From Cryptomeria japonica (lineage: Eukaryota; Streptophyta; Pinopsida; Cupressales; Cupressaceae): a DNA stretch of 64,000 nucleotides. Made by a program: the position numbers and the translations under genes. The notes beneath the pieces are model-generated. The model had not been told where the DNA came from and ran no database searches. It was given only the letters and a program-made list of their open reading frames with translations. Shown piece by piece: positions 32,056 through 43,770 of the stretch. The DNA lies in contig NC_081406.1 in assembly GCF_030272615.1 (NCBI RefSeq), positions 112,439,783 to 112,503,782 on the forward strand. The letters are read 5' to 3'. Every line of letters starts with the position of its first letter. Position 1 is the first letter of the stretch.

Positions 32056-32745
32056 CTCTTGGACCAGTCCATCGTCGGTCCGAGTGTGGCTTATTTCCAA
32101 CACCAACAAGAAAGGTCATCTCAAACTCCACCCAAGCAAGTGTTTCAAGTCTCAAAAGTCCGCCCTCCAAGCTGCCTAAGAGAAGAAAGAAAGTTCGCCT
32201 TCCATGAGCTAGAAAGTCCGCCCTACATAGTAAACACTTCCAAGTGCGCTTTCAAAGCAACACTTAAACTCCGCCCTTGGTGATACTTCAAAAGTCCCCT
32301 TGAGGGAAATGTAATAAAGTTAAGACATGAAGTGCACATAAACACAAGGAGAGTTATAAAAGTCCGACTTTGCCTTGCAACACAATGAGAAATAAACTTC
32401 ATGAAGTCCGCCTAAGTCAAAGATGAAGCCAAAAATACTTGCCAAGTATTAAGGAAAGGAGAATATTCCTTGGTGATGTCATCCAAATCTTTAGGAAATT
32501 CGAACTGAGTTCTGAAAATAGAAAGTTTCTTGAAGGATGAATTTTGGAGATTGAGTTGATTTTTAACTGGAATTCAAAATAGAAAGTTGCATTCAAAGGA
32601 ATTCAAACTCAAGGATGATGACTATGCAAATTAGAAACATTCTCTGCAGACTCAAAAGACTAGGGAAGGATTAGAAACAAGTTTTGAAGAGATTTTCCGA
32701 GTTTCTAATTATAAAATCAAACCCTCATACAAATATTTCATTCAT

Positions 32746-34133
32746 TGTGATGTCCCCGTCAAATAATACTATTTGGTATTAATTATGAATAAAGTGAACT
32801 TTCCTTATTTTATATTAGTTCTAATATTGACTAATATATTATAATAAGAGTTCTTTGATTTTTCAATAAAGATTAAAAGTATTTTATATTAGTTCTAATA
32901 TGGACTAATATATTATAATAAGAGTTCTTTGATTTTTCAATAAAGATTAAAAGTTAAATATTAGTTGCCTAAATACCTTGCTTAACTATGATTTAATTAT
33001 TTAATTTTGTGGGAGTTGGTTTTCCTTCAGGAATTTTACCCGTTTTTGTCCTTTAAATAATGTTTGGCAAATAAGGAGGAATATATCAAATTTTATTAAA
33101 AAAACCAGACCTAGAGGTGACAGTTGATTATCTGCGTGATATCAACACTAGAAAGAATGAATTCCCTTCGTCAGCTATATACAGGCCTATTGGAATCAAA
33201 ATGTTGAACCGAGAAGTAAAACATTAGCGTGAATATTTGAAAGAGATTGCAGAATCGTGTGTATTTTACACACCAATCGAGAGGAAGGTTAAGGCATTGG
33301 TGGTGAACGCAGGTAAAATAGTGCACGCAAGCTACTTTCCAGACTAACGGCATTAGTGGAGGAGACGGGTAAAAACTACAAACAGATTACATTCCATTCT
33401 CGCATGTTACGTCTGAAGGCTCTACAGAACACGAACGTCGTGACCCCGCAAAGTTTCTAAGTGCTGATCATTTGCAGAGAACCATGTGAATTGGTCTGTA
33501 GGTGGAGGCTGCGTAGGTAGTGGAGTGGAGACAGAAGTCGGGCTGGCATACACCGTGGAGTGTTACAACGTGAGTTCCAGACAACACATGCTTATGTCGT
33601 AAAGGGGGTGTGATTGCCGAATGCAAAAGAGACGAAACTCTCAACTTGTGCGCCATGGTTAATAGGCACGATATGGGAATATAATATCGTTCGCGTCAAA
33701 GTAACAAACAATTCACAGCTACCGTGACGGGGGTGCAACCAACATTTGATTGTCTATTCCGTAAGGACAAGCGGAATCTAAGTTCGAGAGCGGAAGTCTT
33801 TCACGCAATCAACTAGGGAGAATACGAAGATGTTTCAGGAGGATCACAATGGCAACTATGGCATCGACAGCACTGCGAACTAACAGGTGCACCCAGAAAT
33901 GTTTAAATCAAATGATATTGAATGTAATGACTGTTCAATCAATGCAATGTTAAATATTGAATGTGTATAATGGCTGTCCAATCAATGCGAAGTTGAATAA
34001 CAAGCTTGAAGGTTAATTTGTTGCACGGGTTATACTAATGAAGTTCATAGGCATTTCAAATTAAATAGTACCCCTCTACATAATCTGCTCATAAACATTT
34101 AATTACAGTAAGTCCCCAGTAAGGAATTTTACA
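32746..34133 (+). mobile_element. Solo LTR F, 1388 bp, nested in D1
   Basis: It starts TGTGATGTCCCCGTC, ends AGGAATTTTACA and is flanked by TTCAT (32741-32745) and TTCAC (34134-34138). The D1 sequence reads through on both sides: ATACAAATATTTCATTCA and then CTCTCTCATTTTT correspond to one uninterrupted stretch of D2 (reverse strand near 41290-41345). No coding frame. Orientation is taken from the TG start similar to LTR G. Confidence 0.7.
32807..32954. repeat. 74-bp tandem duplication inside LTR F
   Basis: The unit beginning ATTTTATATTAGTTCTAAT occurs at 32807 and 32881, with one visible base difference (ATTGAC/ATGGAC). Confidence 0.85.
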
Positions 34134-35438
34134 TTCACTCTCTCATTTTTTTTTATACATGAGGTTCAAATTTCTTGAGCAAGTTGAGAACATTTTGAGA
34201 GAAGTTTTAAGAGTTTTGCAAATTGAAAGAAGATTTTAAGGGTGATTCATAAGTTTGAGATTTTCAACCATTTTCAACAAGTTCACATGCAGATTGGAGG
34301 AGATTCTTGACTGTTTTAAAAAGAAAATATACATATTTTCTGAAAATTTGAAGGTGACAGGAAGTCAAATTTCACTCCCGAACCTTCAAATCGGAGTGTT
34401 CGTAGCTTGTTGAAAGCTAAAAATGTTGAGGAAGTGGAGAATCAAAGCACACTTTGCCATCAAACTTTCAAAGTTTAAGCTCAAAATGAGGATTCTAACT
34501 TAATTTCCTTTGGTTTTACAGGTCACAAATGGTAGTAGAAGTGGGATCATCATAGAGACCACAGCTGGAGTTTCAAGCCAAACGGAGGATTGAGGACAAG
34601 TTCACGGGCAAGGTTCATCTGGGCGTGAAGATAGCCAAAATTTGGCTGTATGGGAAATGTTTCACAGAGAAAATTCCAATTTCCTCAATTATGATGAAGG
34701 TAGGGAGAAATCCTTCTCCAAATTTTAGGGTATTGAGAGGGAGGACATGATCACAGGGAATGTCTGAACAGCTTGGTCCCATCATTTCATATTTGCAAGG
34801 GGTTATCTAGAGCTTTTACCCTCCTCCCGTGCAACATAATTTGGTAGCTGAAGGCAGGATCGTCACAGAAAACACAAATAGAGTTTCAAGCCAAATTCAG
34901 AATTGAAGACAAGACCATGAGCAAGGTTCGTCCGAGCATAGAGAAGGCCAAAATTTGGCTGAGTATGAGAAAAACTTCACAAGGGGATTTCTTCTCCAAA
35001 TTCGAGGCACTTGAAAGAATCTCAAGGCATCAAGAAAGAAAAGTTCTCCGACTTGGTGAAAATATGGAAAAGTTAAATATACTCCCAACTTCTTGAAGAA
35101 TTTCATCTCCTGAAGAAATTAAAAAAGACAAGCTCCCAAGCAGAATCAAATGGTGACAAGAAGGAATCAAATTTCCATACTTAGACAATTTTTTGACACA
35201 AATTGGAGAATTCAAGGAAGACATCCAACACGTTGAGGTGGCGCCTTGTCATCTTCTAACCAATCAGATTGTTCCAAGTCAGCATGTCCAGGTTCGATGA
35301 ACCTGACTTATCCAGAAGCTTCTAGAAGGGCACACTTCACAATGCAACAACCTTCTATTTTCATTGATGGTTCATATTTAGAAAGGATAGGTGTCCCAAA
35401 TGTAGTTTTCTCATTGGTCGAGGGTAGTTAGTTTTGGG

Positions 35439-35528
35439 AAACTCTAATTAGGGTTTATAGCTTTCAATATGGGCCCTTGATCACTGTTTGATCTCGATCG
35501 TTCATTTATTCTTGAAAAACTATATAAG
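35439..35528 (+). promoter_or_regulatory. Telobox and TATA box of D1
   Basis: AAACTCTAATTAGGGTTT at 35439-35456 is the telobox palindrome with one change; TATATAAG follows at 35521-35528. Spacing equals that in LTR2 and LTR3. Confidence 0.55.
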
Positions 35529-36252
35529 GCTACCTCCTCTCATTTGGAGAGTGTGAGGTTTTTGATGCATTGTTGTGTAAGGTCATTTCCAAATATATTG
35601 CATGTGCACTTGCTTTGTAATCCCTATTGTTTGAATGATTTGCATGGTTTCAATTTCCTCAACACTTAGTTAAAATTAATTTAGATTTGCTTTCATTGTT
35701 GTTAATTTGAATGAAGGATTTGATGTGTCAATCAATGGTGTATCTCCGCTCATACTTTTGGTGAATGGATGATTTCCATTTCACCGTGCAAAATTAGTTT
35801 GAACCCGTCCCCTGTGCATCCCAACATCTCAATCATAAGCACAATCCATTGAAGATTGCACCGGCTTTGTGTAGTTGTCCCTAGTGTGGCGAAGCAAGGT
35901 TTGGTTTCTCGAGAGCACCCAATTGATACCGTCTCCAGAGTTTGTAGGATTAGATTAGCCTTCTCAAACCCTATCCCTTTTTCCCTTTCTTTTCAAAGTC
36001 TAAATCCCGGAAAATCTAAAAAAAAAAAGGAGCCTAAAATTGCTAAATCCATCTAAGTCCAGCAGTTCAAGATACTTGTTAACATAAGTCCCCCTTGAGA
36101 TTTTCAGCATACACTACCCAAGAAGCTATTTCACTAAAGTCGCTTGTTCGCACATATAGACCTTGGATTCAGTACTGATTTTTCAAGAGAGGATAGAATA
36201 CCTTCGGGTATCCTATTCTAATGTTTGGTAGATGATAAAACAGACACCAACA

Positions 36253-38510
36253 GAACCCTAATTAGGGTTTTACTAACAAAAGTTTCTATGGCACCAAAAA
36301 GTGGGTCCAAGTTGACCAATGGGAAAACTACATTTGGGGACACTTGTCCTTTAGAATATAAACCAATATTAAAATATTATTAGCACCTTCTAGAAGCTCT
36401 CTTGGATAAGTCGAGTTCACTGAATCTGGTCACGTCGACTTGGAGACATTCAATTGGCCGGAGAAGGTGATGGTGTGCCACCTCAACATGTTGGACGCCA
36501 TGTAGACCTAGTAACTCATCACAAAGACTTCCATTTTGACTAATTGTGATGGAGTATATTCCCAAATCGCATCATCTGGACCAAGGTTCTAACTCTGATC
36601 AACTCTTCTGAAATTATCCTTCCCTAATCATTTTCTTCTTTACACGTACTTGCTTGGGAATTCACCTTCTCAAAATGAATTGGACTCCCTTTTCGACGAT
36701 CCTATCATTCTTGAAGTCTTTCATACTTGAAATTTATGACCTTTGATTTTGGATTTCTGGAGGAAATTCTTCCTTCTACATTTATACTTGAACTTTGATC
36801 TTTGAGGTCTTGTACCTTGAATATGCCTTGAACTGGATTGATGAATCTTTGATGCCCCTTTTCGCCCTTTGACTTGCCAAATGCCATATTTTATCAAAGG
36901 CATTAAATTCCATGCCTCATGTCATTTCTCCACCTTGGACGCATATAGACAGGTGGAAGGATTATGAGTTTGGGTGCCAATTTTCATGATGAAGGACTCT
37001 CTTTCCAAGAGTGCACATGAGATGAGTAGGAGGATTTTCTCCATGTCTTAGTTAAATTTCCATGTCCTGAGTGCTTGAGTGCATATTAGGCTTGGAAGAG
37101 GATTTCTTTCATACTTAGCCAAATTTGTTCATTCCATGCCATCCTAAGGCTAGGCACATATGGGACCTAGAGAAGGAATATTCCCATAGTGAAATTTCTA
37201 TCATTCCTATTTCTGCAGAATCCTTGAGCGCACTTGGAGAGGGAAGGAGGAATTCTTTCAATGCTTTAGGCGATTTCTTGAGTCTCCATATCTGAGGAAT
37301 GCTTGGGTGCACTTGGAGGGGAAAGAAGGAATTTTCCCATACTTAGTCAATTTTTTTTTTGCCATTTCCAACACTTGGACACCTTTGGAGTGGCAAAGAA
37401 GGATTTTTGGATGTTTGGAAACTTGAGCACACTTTTGCTAGGGAGAAGGATTTTGTCCTCGCGGAAAATTCCTCCTCGTAGTGGATTTTCCACTCTTGGG
37501 CACACTTTTGCTAGGGAGAAGAATTTTTGTCCTTGCCGAAAATTCCTCCTCGGAGTGGATTTTCCACTCTTGGGTGCACTTTTGGCCTAGAGGAGGATTT
37601 TTCCTTTTTGCCAAATTCCTCCTTCAATGAGAATTTCCACTCCAGGGCCCACTACGTTCTGCTAGACTTGAATCTGGATACCTACACCATTTATAGTCAA
37701 TGATCTCATGTTTCTAAAAATAGAAAGTTTTGTCCAAACATGAAATTAGGTCAAATGGGGCCACAATGAAACTTTCTAAAAATAAACACTACTAAAAATA
37801 GAAATTTCTCAGAAAATGCTCAATTTTTACTAGTAGGCCCTTTGAAACATAAAGTTATGTCCAAACGCGAAATTAGGTCAATCGGCATCAAAGTGAAACT
37901 TTCTAAAAATAGACATTGCTAAAAATAGCAAGTTCTTAGAAAACACTCAAATTTTACTAGTAGGCCCTTTGAAGGATTCTCTTTCTATAATTAGCCTCAT
38001 ATTTCACTATGCTCAAGGTTATGGACTTCTTTTTTAATTTTTAAGGATAAAAACCCTAAAATAGACAATAAATGCTTCCAAACTTACCCAAAATTTTGGT
38101 TCATTCTCTTTCATTCCTCATATCAATTCTCAGGGTGATCAAGTTCACAGTTAGCAAAATAGACAAGGAAACATTGTGAAGTACAAGTATCAATCAAGTT
38201 CACAGTTAGCAAAATGCAAAGGTTGATGGGTAAAGCAATAAGCACAATGCATTTCTCAATACATTAAAACCCTAATTCTCAACTTGATGACAATATTAAG
38301 ACTGTATCCTATCTAGGTTGTATATTCCTTAAGAATCCATTCCCTACTTAGTCACTTCATTACTTCCAAAAGCCAAAATCCAAACCAACAAGACCTTATA
38401 ACTCATTCCTTAGGGTCGGGAGATGACAAAGACTGCAAAAGACTTGGTTTATTTAGCAAAAAGAGGGGGTCCCCATTTGTAATGGGGCGATGTGTGAAAA
38501 CGTCACAACA
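36253..38510 (-). mobile_element. 3' LTR (LTR5) of a minus-strand gypsy element, U5 side cut off
   Basis: On the minus strand the LTR starts TGTTGTGACGTTTTCACAC at 38510, as LTR3, LTR4 and J do. It runs through U3 with the conserved block at about 36410 and a telobox (36254-36270), where D1 abuts. The TATA box and U5 expected next are missing, so it is truncated at the D1 junction. An integrase frame stands 115 bases upstream of its start, which fixes the sense strand of the whole TGTTGTGACG LTR family. Confidence 0.75.
36950..37640 (-). repeat. U3 array of LTR5 with a 74-79 bp tandem unit
   Basis: On the plus strand GCACACTTTTGCTAGGGAGA recurs with GAAAATTCCTCCTCG and GTGGATTTTCCACTC about 75 bases apart (from about 37428 and 37499). 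Looser copies with GTGCACTTGGAGGGGAA lie to the left. It occupies the U3 position that holds different motif arrays in LTR3, LTR4 and D. Confidence 0.6.
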
Positions 38511-38624
38511 ATGCCATTGCTTTTCTGGACACTTGCTCTACATTGCTAAGTACTAATTCTCCGCAAGGATCTCCACCTCATTCAAACATACTTGTAATGA
38601 ATCCTCTTCATCTAACCAAACAAC

Positions 38625-39101
38625 CTACGAAATGCACAAACTAGAGAACAAGAATTGCACCAAGACAATCGCCTCCTTTCCATACACCAATTGAAATAGC
38701 TTGTCCCCCATAACCCTCTTTGAAGTTGTCTGATATGCCCAAAGAATCACAAGTTCCATATCCACCCAATACTTCACACCTACATCACAAACCTTTGGTA
38801 AAATGTTGCCTGATATCTTATTGAAAGCCTCCACCTTTTCACTGCCCTATGGGTGATACTAAATGCTTTGATGATGTTGAACTATGAGCGTATGCAACAA
38901 CGCTTGGACTACAGAGACAATTATGTCCCTTGGTCATTATTCAATCTCAATAGATATCTTAACCTTGTGATGTTGTTTTCAAATATGAGGCACACTATTA
39001 TTTTAGTAGTACAAGCTTTATTGGTACAACTTCCGATCAGCTAGTAAAGTAATATATCACGGGGATGATATAGTTCACACTTGTCAAATGCACTGTGGGT
39101 G
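38625..39101 (-). pseudogene. Gypsy integrase, C-terminal part, broken
   Basis: Read from 39101 downward, the sequence gives IIVCLIFENNITRLRYLL then NNDQGT, the region of the second catalytic Asp (Asn-Asp in place of Ser-Asp). Then come EAFNKISGNILPKVCDVG, LVILWAYQTTSKRVMGDKLF and QLVYGKEAIV, the end of the catalytic core and the start of the C-terminal part. Several frameshifts and stops are present. The N-terminal part of the same gene is found beyond the D2 insertion at 56450-56296. LTR5 follows as 3' LTR. The element was a complete-type gypsy once; only this remnant of pol is left. Confidence 0.75.
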
Positions 39102-40113
39102 TGTTGGTGTTTGTTTTATCATCTACCAAACATTAGAATAAGATACCCGAAGGTATTCTATCCTCTTGAAAAATCACTGCTGATTCCAAGGTCTATATGT
39201 GCGAACAAGCGACTTTAGTGGGAGAGCTACTTGGGTAGTGTATGCTGAAAATCTCAAGAGGGACTTACGTTACAAATGTCTTTCAAGCTTCTGGACTTAG
39301 ATAGATTTATCAATTTTAGGCTCTCTCTTTGTTTTTGGGATTTTTTGAGATTTAGGCTTTCAAAAAAGGGAAAAGGGGATAGGGTTAAGAAAGTTGATCT
39401 AAACCTAAGAATTTTGGAGATGGTATTAACTAGGTGTTCTTGGGAAACCACACTTTGCTTCACCACACTAAGGACAACTACACAAAGCGGGTGCAATCTT
39501 CAATGGGTTGTGGGTATGATCGAAGTTTTGGCATGCATAGGGGATAGGCTCAGACTAACTTTACACAGTGAAATGGAAATCATCCACTCGCCAAAAGTAT
39601 GAGCGGAGATACATCGTTAATTAATACTTATCAAATCCTTCATTCAACTCTAACAACTTGAAAGCAAATCTAAATTAACTTCTAACTAATGTGTTGAGGA
39701 AATTGAAACCATGCTAATCACTCAAATAACAGAGATTACAAAGCCTTAAGAGAAAGCGCACATGCAATGTATTATTTGAAAAAATGACCTTCACACAACA
39801 ATATATCAAAAACCTCACACCCTCCAAATGAGAGGAGGTAGCCATATATAGTTTCTCAAGAAATAATAAACGGTCGAGATCCAACAATGATCAAGGGCCC
39901 AGATTGAAAGTTATAAAACCTAATTAGGGTTTCCCAAAACTCTATCAGTTTGAATGAATGAGAACATGACAAGTGGCACAGTTGCCATTCTCACTAAACT
40001 ATGTGCCTAGTTTCCATTTCAAATAAGTCAAGTTCATTGAATCAAGGCATGTTGACTTGGAGCAATCTGATTGGTCGAAAGATGACGAGGCACCACCGTA
40101 GCGTGAGTCATTC

Positions 40114-40380
40114 CTAATCTTGCTGAGGCGGTGCAAGAGCAGGTACGGGAGCTGGCTCACGCTCTCTTCTTATCTCAGCGTTGATATGTGCTGCAATTTC
40201 TAGTTCCTCGTCAAGGATAAAACACATGCGATGCCAATCAGGAGTGTTTCTTTTCACTTCCCACGCCAAGCTGTACAATTCTGTGATAACGTGTTCTTGT
40301 TCGTCGCTGAAATCCAAGTCTGTTTGAAGTACTGGACGAGGTTCGCTGCTTGGTTCAAGAGGAATGATTGGCAGGCCCAT
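40114..40380 (-). CDS. 88-codon open frame in D2, unknown
   Basis: The frame MGLPIIPLEPSSEPRPVLQT continues with TELYSLAWEVKRNTPDWHRM and INAEIRREREPAPVPALAPP and looks like ordinary coding sequence: acidic and Pro-rich with few rare residues. It lies in a roughly 400-base segment that D1 lacks at the corresponding place; the LTRs match on both sides of it. It may be a captured fragment. I recognise no family. Confidence 0.35.
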   Translation of the reverse strand: MGLPIIPLEPSSEPRPVLQTDLDFSDEQEHVITELYSLAWEVKRNTPDWHRMCFILDEELEIAAHINAEIRREREPAPVPALAPPQQD

Positions 40381-41884
40381 GAAGCTCGAAAGGAAAATTG
40401 TTGAATTTCTTAGAATAATTTCTTGTTGACGACTCTATGGTTGCTTCTTCGTGGCCCCAATTTATGTTGCGTGAGAGGAGGGTGAAAGCTCTAGATAACT
40501 CCTTGCAAATATGAAATGATAGGATCAACCTATTCAAACATTCGCTGTGATCATGCCCTCCTCCTTGATACCCTAAAATTTGGAGAAGAATTTCTCCATG
40601 CCTTAATCATAATTGAGGAAATTGGAATTTTCTTTGTGAAACATTTCCCATACTTAGCCAAATTTTGGCTTTCTTCACGCTCGGATGAACCTTGCCCGTG
40701 AACTTGTCCTCAATCCTCCGTTTGGCTTGAAACTCCAGCTGCGATCTCTATGATGATCCCACTTCTACTACCATCTGCAACCTGCAAACCAAAGAAATTA
40801 AGTTAGAAATCTATCTTTTAGTATAAAGTTTCAAAGGTTAGATGGCAGAATGCTTTGATCTTCTGATTTCTCAACACTTTTAGCTTTGAAACAAGCTGCG
40901 AACACTTAGAAGGTCATGCTTGAAAGAAAGAACGTTCAATCCAAAATGATCCTCTTATCAAAATTTTGGATAAACCCGATAAAGACACCTCCAATACACG
41001 CAGAAAAAAATGAGAAAATTGATAAGTTTGCCCACCAATCAACTTCACCTTTGACAGAAATGAGAATATAGAAGGAACAAAACTCGGAAAACTTGAAAGT
41101 TTTGCCTTCTATTAGTTGATTGGACTCCAAAATCTGCAGATACTTGATAAGAATGAGGTTGAAAAATTAGAACTCCTTCAAAATTTCGCTCAATCTGCAA
41201 GAGATCACCCTGCAACACCTCCAATCTGCAATAAAACTTCTTAAAAACACTCAGACCTGCAAGAAGCTTGCTTGAAAATGCTCTCACTCTTCATAAAATT
41301 CGAACTCTTATTGTGCAATAATGAGAGGAGAGATTGTTTATTTGTATTCAAAGTTAGAAACACGCAAATGCACTTCCATTCTTGACTTCTATTTGATCTT
41401 GCTTATGGAGGAAGTTTCTAATTTTAAATGGATTTGTACAATCATCTCCTTCAGTTCGAACCTCTTTACTCTTGCAAGTTCCTAAATTAATTTTGAGTTT
41501 AAATTCAATCCAGATCTGCAGACCTTAACCTTGAGAAACTTTCTAATTAAGGTTCAAGTTCGAACTCCTCTCGAAATCCAAGTTTCCAATTTAATTTCTA
41601 GTTCTGATTCGAACTGAATCCTCAAGATTACATCCTTAAAAACTTTCTATATTGGCTACAAGTTCGAATTCTTTGTCAATCTTCCAATATTTCCTCTTTG
41701 ACAACTTTCTATTTTGGATTTTAAGTTCGAATTGCTTCTCAAGTCTGCAAGATTCCTTATGATTTCCATCCCAAAAACTTTGTAATTCAGTTAGCAATTT
41801 GAATTCTTTCATGGATTTGATGACATCACTTGCATTTTAAACTTATTTTCGAACTTGCTGTTGACTTTGCTTGACTCCTTAATC

Positions 41885-42660
41885 CCATGGCGGACTTATT
41901 TGGAGTGTTGGCACAAGTATTGGAACTATATCCCACATAGGGCGGACTTTGAGCTGGCCATGAGGTTAGGAGGGCGGACTTTTGAGTTCACCTTTTGAGG
42001 ACTTCTTCAACATAGGCATCATCTTTCATCTTGGGCAGACTTCACTCACTTTGAAACCATCTTGTATGTCTTCCAAGGCAGATTTTTGCTTGCCTTAGAC
42101 TTGCCTCATGCTACCCTTAACACCTTCAAGGCGGAGTTTGATAGATATGCTTTGATGTCATCATAGATAGGGCGGAGTTTGGACAAGCCATAACCATTCA
42201 CCATCATCCCATAGGGCGGACTTTTAGAGGTAGGCATCTTCCTTCATCACCTTAGGCGGACTTTTAGAGAGATCACCAAGGGCAGAGTTCATTCATTTTG
42301 TTCAAGGCAAGGGAAGGGCGGAGTTTTGAAGCTATTTCACTTGCTATCATCCCACAAGGCGGACTTTGTTAAGTTCAAACACCACTTTGCTTGGGCAGAC
42401 TTTTATCCCTTCTCACATGGCAGACTTTGATTCATTTGAAGGGGCGGAGTTTAGAGTGTTCAAGAAGGCAGACTTTGTGCATCATACTTTTTAACTTGGG
42501 CGGACTTTTAGAGGTAGGCATCTTCACCTTGGACTTTTCTCTCCTCCATGGCAGACTTTTTCATGTTCATGCCACTTTGCTTGCCTTTTGTCTTAACCTT
42601 TCATTGCAAGGTGGACTTTTGGAGTTTGGCACCTTTTCTTATCACCTTGGGTGGACTTTC
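41885..42660 (-). repeat. GGCGGACTTT array of D2, left part
   Basis: About twenty copies of GGGCGGACTTTT and near variants (GGCAGACTTT, GGCGGAGTTT, GGTGGACTTT) occur in 780 bases, roughly one per 35-45 bases, with unrelated spacers that reuse words such as CACTTTGCTTG and TTCATC. The array continues after element B at 48240-49530. Confidence 0.85.
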
Positions 42661-42665
42661 GAGTT

Positions 42666-42983
42666 TGTTTGCCACGTACGGTAAACGATTAAACGCAGAA
42701 AGTAAATGCACAGAACATAATGGAAATATATTAAATAACCAGTCTCTGTATTAATTCAACAGTCCATGTACATCAAGTGCTTATAACATTACATCTGATA
42801 CGACTATTATGATGCCACTACGAAGGAAAGGTACGCAATATATAATACCCGAAGGGGTGCGACCAACCGTCGCGTCCAATTGCCCTTCGGGACGACTAAC
42901 TAACTGACCGCCGTAACTCATTATTACCGACGACAACATAAACATAATATGACAACATAACATAATGATTATTCCCGGCAACA
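42666..42983 (-). repeat. 3' LTR of element B
   Basis: 318 bp, preceded on the minus strand by TTTCTTGGGGGGGATGA (about 43000-42984) and followed by GAGTT. Confidence 0.92.
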
Positions 42984-42989
42984 TCATCC

Positions 42990-43620
42990 CCCCCAAGAAA
43001 AGAAGTCGACTCCGGACGACTTAATACAAAATAGAGATGAATGGCAGGAACTACTGACACTAGTCGAGCCCGGAACTTATACACTTGCTGCGTCCTCGCC
43101 TGAAAACCCTTTTCTGCTACCATTCGATGCTCAAGTGCAGATTTCACCATTATTGCTTCCTTTGACATCATAGTCCTCCTATGCCTAAACCAAACTTGTC
43201 TGCAAAAGACTCTTTTCAGTCTCAACCTCCACCAACTGCTACTCAAATGATACTATCTCCCTAGCCAATTTGTCTTCGATAGCCACCCACGCTGCCCTCG
43301 CTGCATCCAACTCCTGGGTATGCTGAGCTAAGTCTCACACTACTACTGCCTCCAACCTAGTGGTCAGCTCCTCCCGAACCCTCTGTGCATCCACCAAGGC
43401 AACCTCACGTCCAGTCGAGACATACTCCAAGTTCCTCAAGCGTACCATTCCTTCCTGGAGGTGGCCACAACCCTCTGGCACAAAGACTAGGAGACACCTC
43501 AAATCCTCCATCACACTCCCCAAAGGCTAATAGCTGAACTGAATAACTCCATGGTGCTGTATGACTTCTCGTTCTTGCAATGCCTTCCCTCAAACTCTGT
43601 TTGTTCGCAACCTCCAAATC
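42990..43620 (-). pseudogene. Extra 3' ORF of element B (coiled-coil-like), broken
   Basis: Open pieces at 43523-43335 (LRNLEYVSTGREVALVDAQ) and 43246-42990 (KSALEHRMVAEKGFQARTQ) belong to one region that is collinear with 16700-17260 of A. Charged heptad-like runs suggest a coiled coil. Frameshifts and stops break it. The product is unknown. Confidence 0.5.
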
Positions 43621-43770
43621 CGTCTCCCTCTACGGCTTATGGCTTCCCCGCCCATGCTTAGCTATAGGCTTCTTTCTCACAGTATGGGACAACCCAACAT
43701 TTATCGTGCCTTCTCTGATGCCCTTCACCCAACTCCAACAAGTGTATTGTAGCTCAAAAATAAATTGGGG

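Larger units (their letters stand above)
31775..32108 (-). mobile_element. 334-bp miniature LTR retrotransposon (TRIM-like) with tRNA-like sequence in each LTR
   Basis: Two 135-bp LTRs (31974-32108 and 31775-31909) run TGTTGGTGTTGG to CATGTCTCAACA on the minus strand and differ at three places, all C/T. Between them are just 64 bases: primer site TGGTATCAGAGCT (31973-31961), a short spacer and a purine tract TTAAGGGGGGG (31920-31910). Flanks are GGAAA and AGAAA, a 5-bp duplication with one change. There is no coding capacity. Each LTR holds a 72-base tRNA-like sequence. Purine tract, LTR start and the last about 18 LTR bases match copia element K, which suggests that K-type enzymes move it. 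TRIMs with 5S rRNA in the LTR (Cassandra) are known; this is a tRNA-type analogue. Confidence 0.9.
31590..32420 (+). repeat. AAAGTCCGCC motif array of D1
   Basis: Around fourteen copies of [AC]AAGTCCGCC[CT] and decayed forms lie at irregular 25-50 base spacing on both sides of the miniature element. It is the reverse-orientation counterpart of the larger GGCGGACTTT array in D2. Confidence 0.7.
31405..36252 (+). mobile_element. Plus-strand copy of long LTR family D (D1), 5' end not found
   Basis: From about 31560 the AAAGTCCGCC motif array begins, followed by U3 sequence, a conserved block at 35278 (TGTCCAGGTTCGATGAA), a telobox, a TATA box and U5 ending GACACCAACA at 36252. It is the inverted homologue of D2 (39102-56290). 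Landmarks such as TAGTAGAAGTGGGATCATCA (34532; 40755-40774 on the other strand) and TAGATGATAAAACAGACACC pair up. The miniature element and LTR F are nested in it. The family start TGTTGTGAC is not visible, so D1 is probably truncated on the left. Confidence 0.6.
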
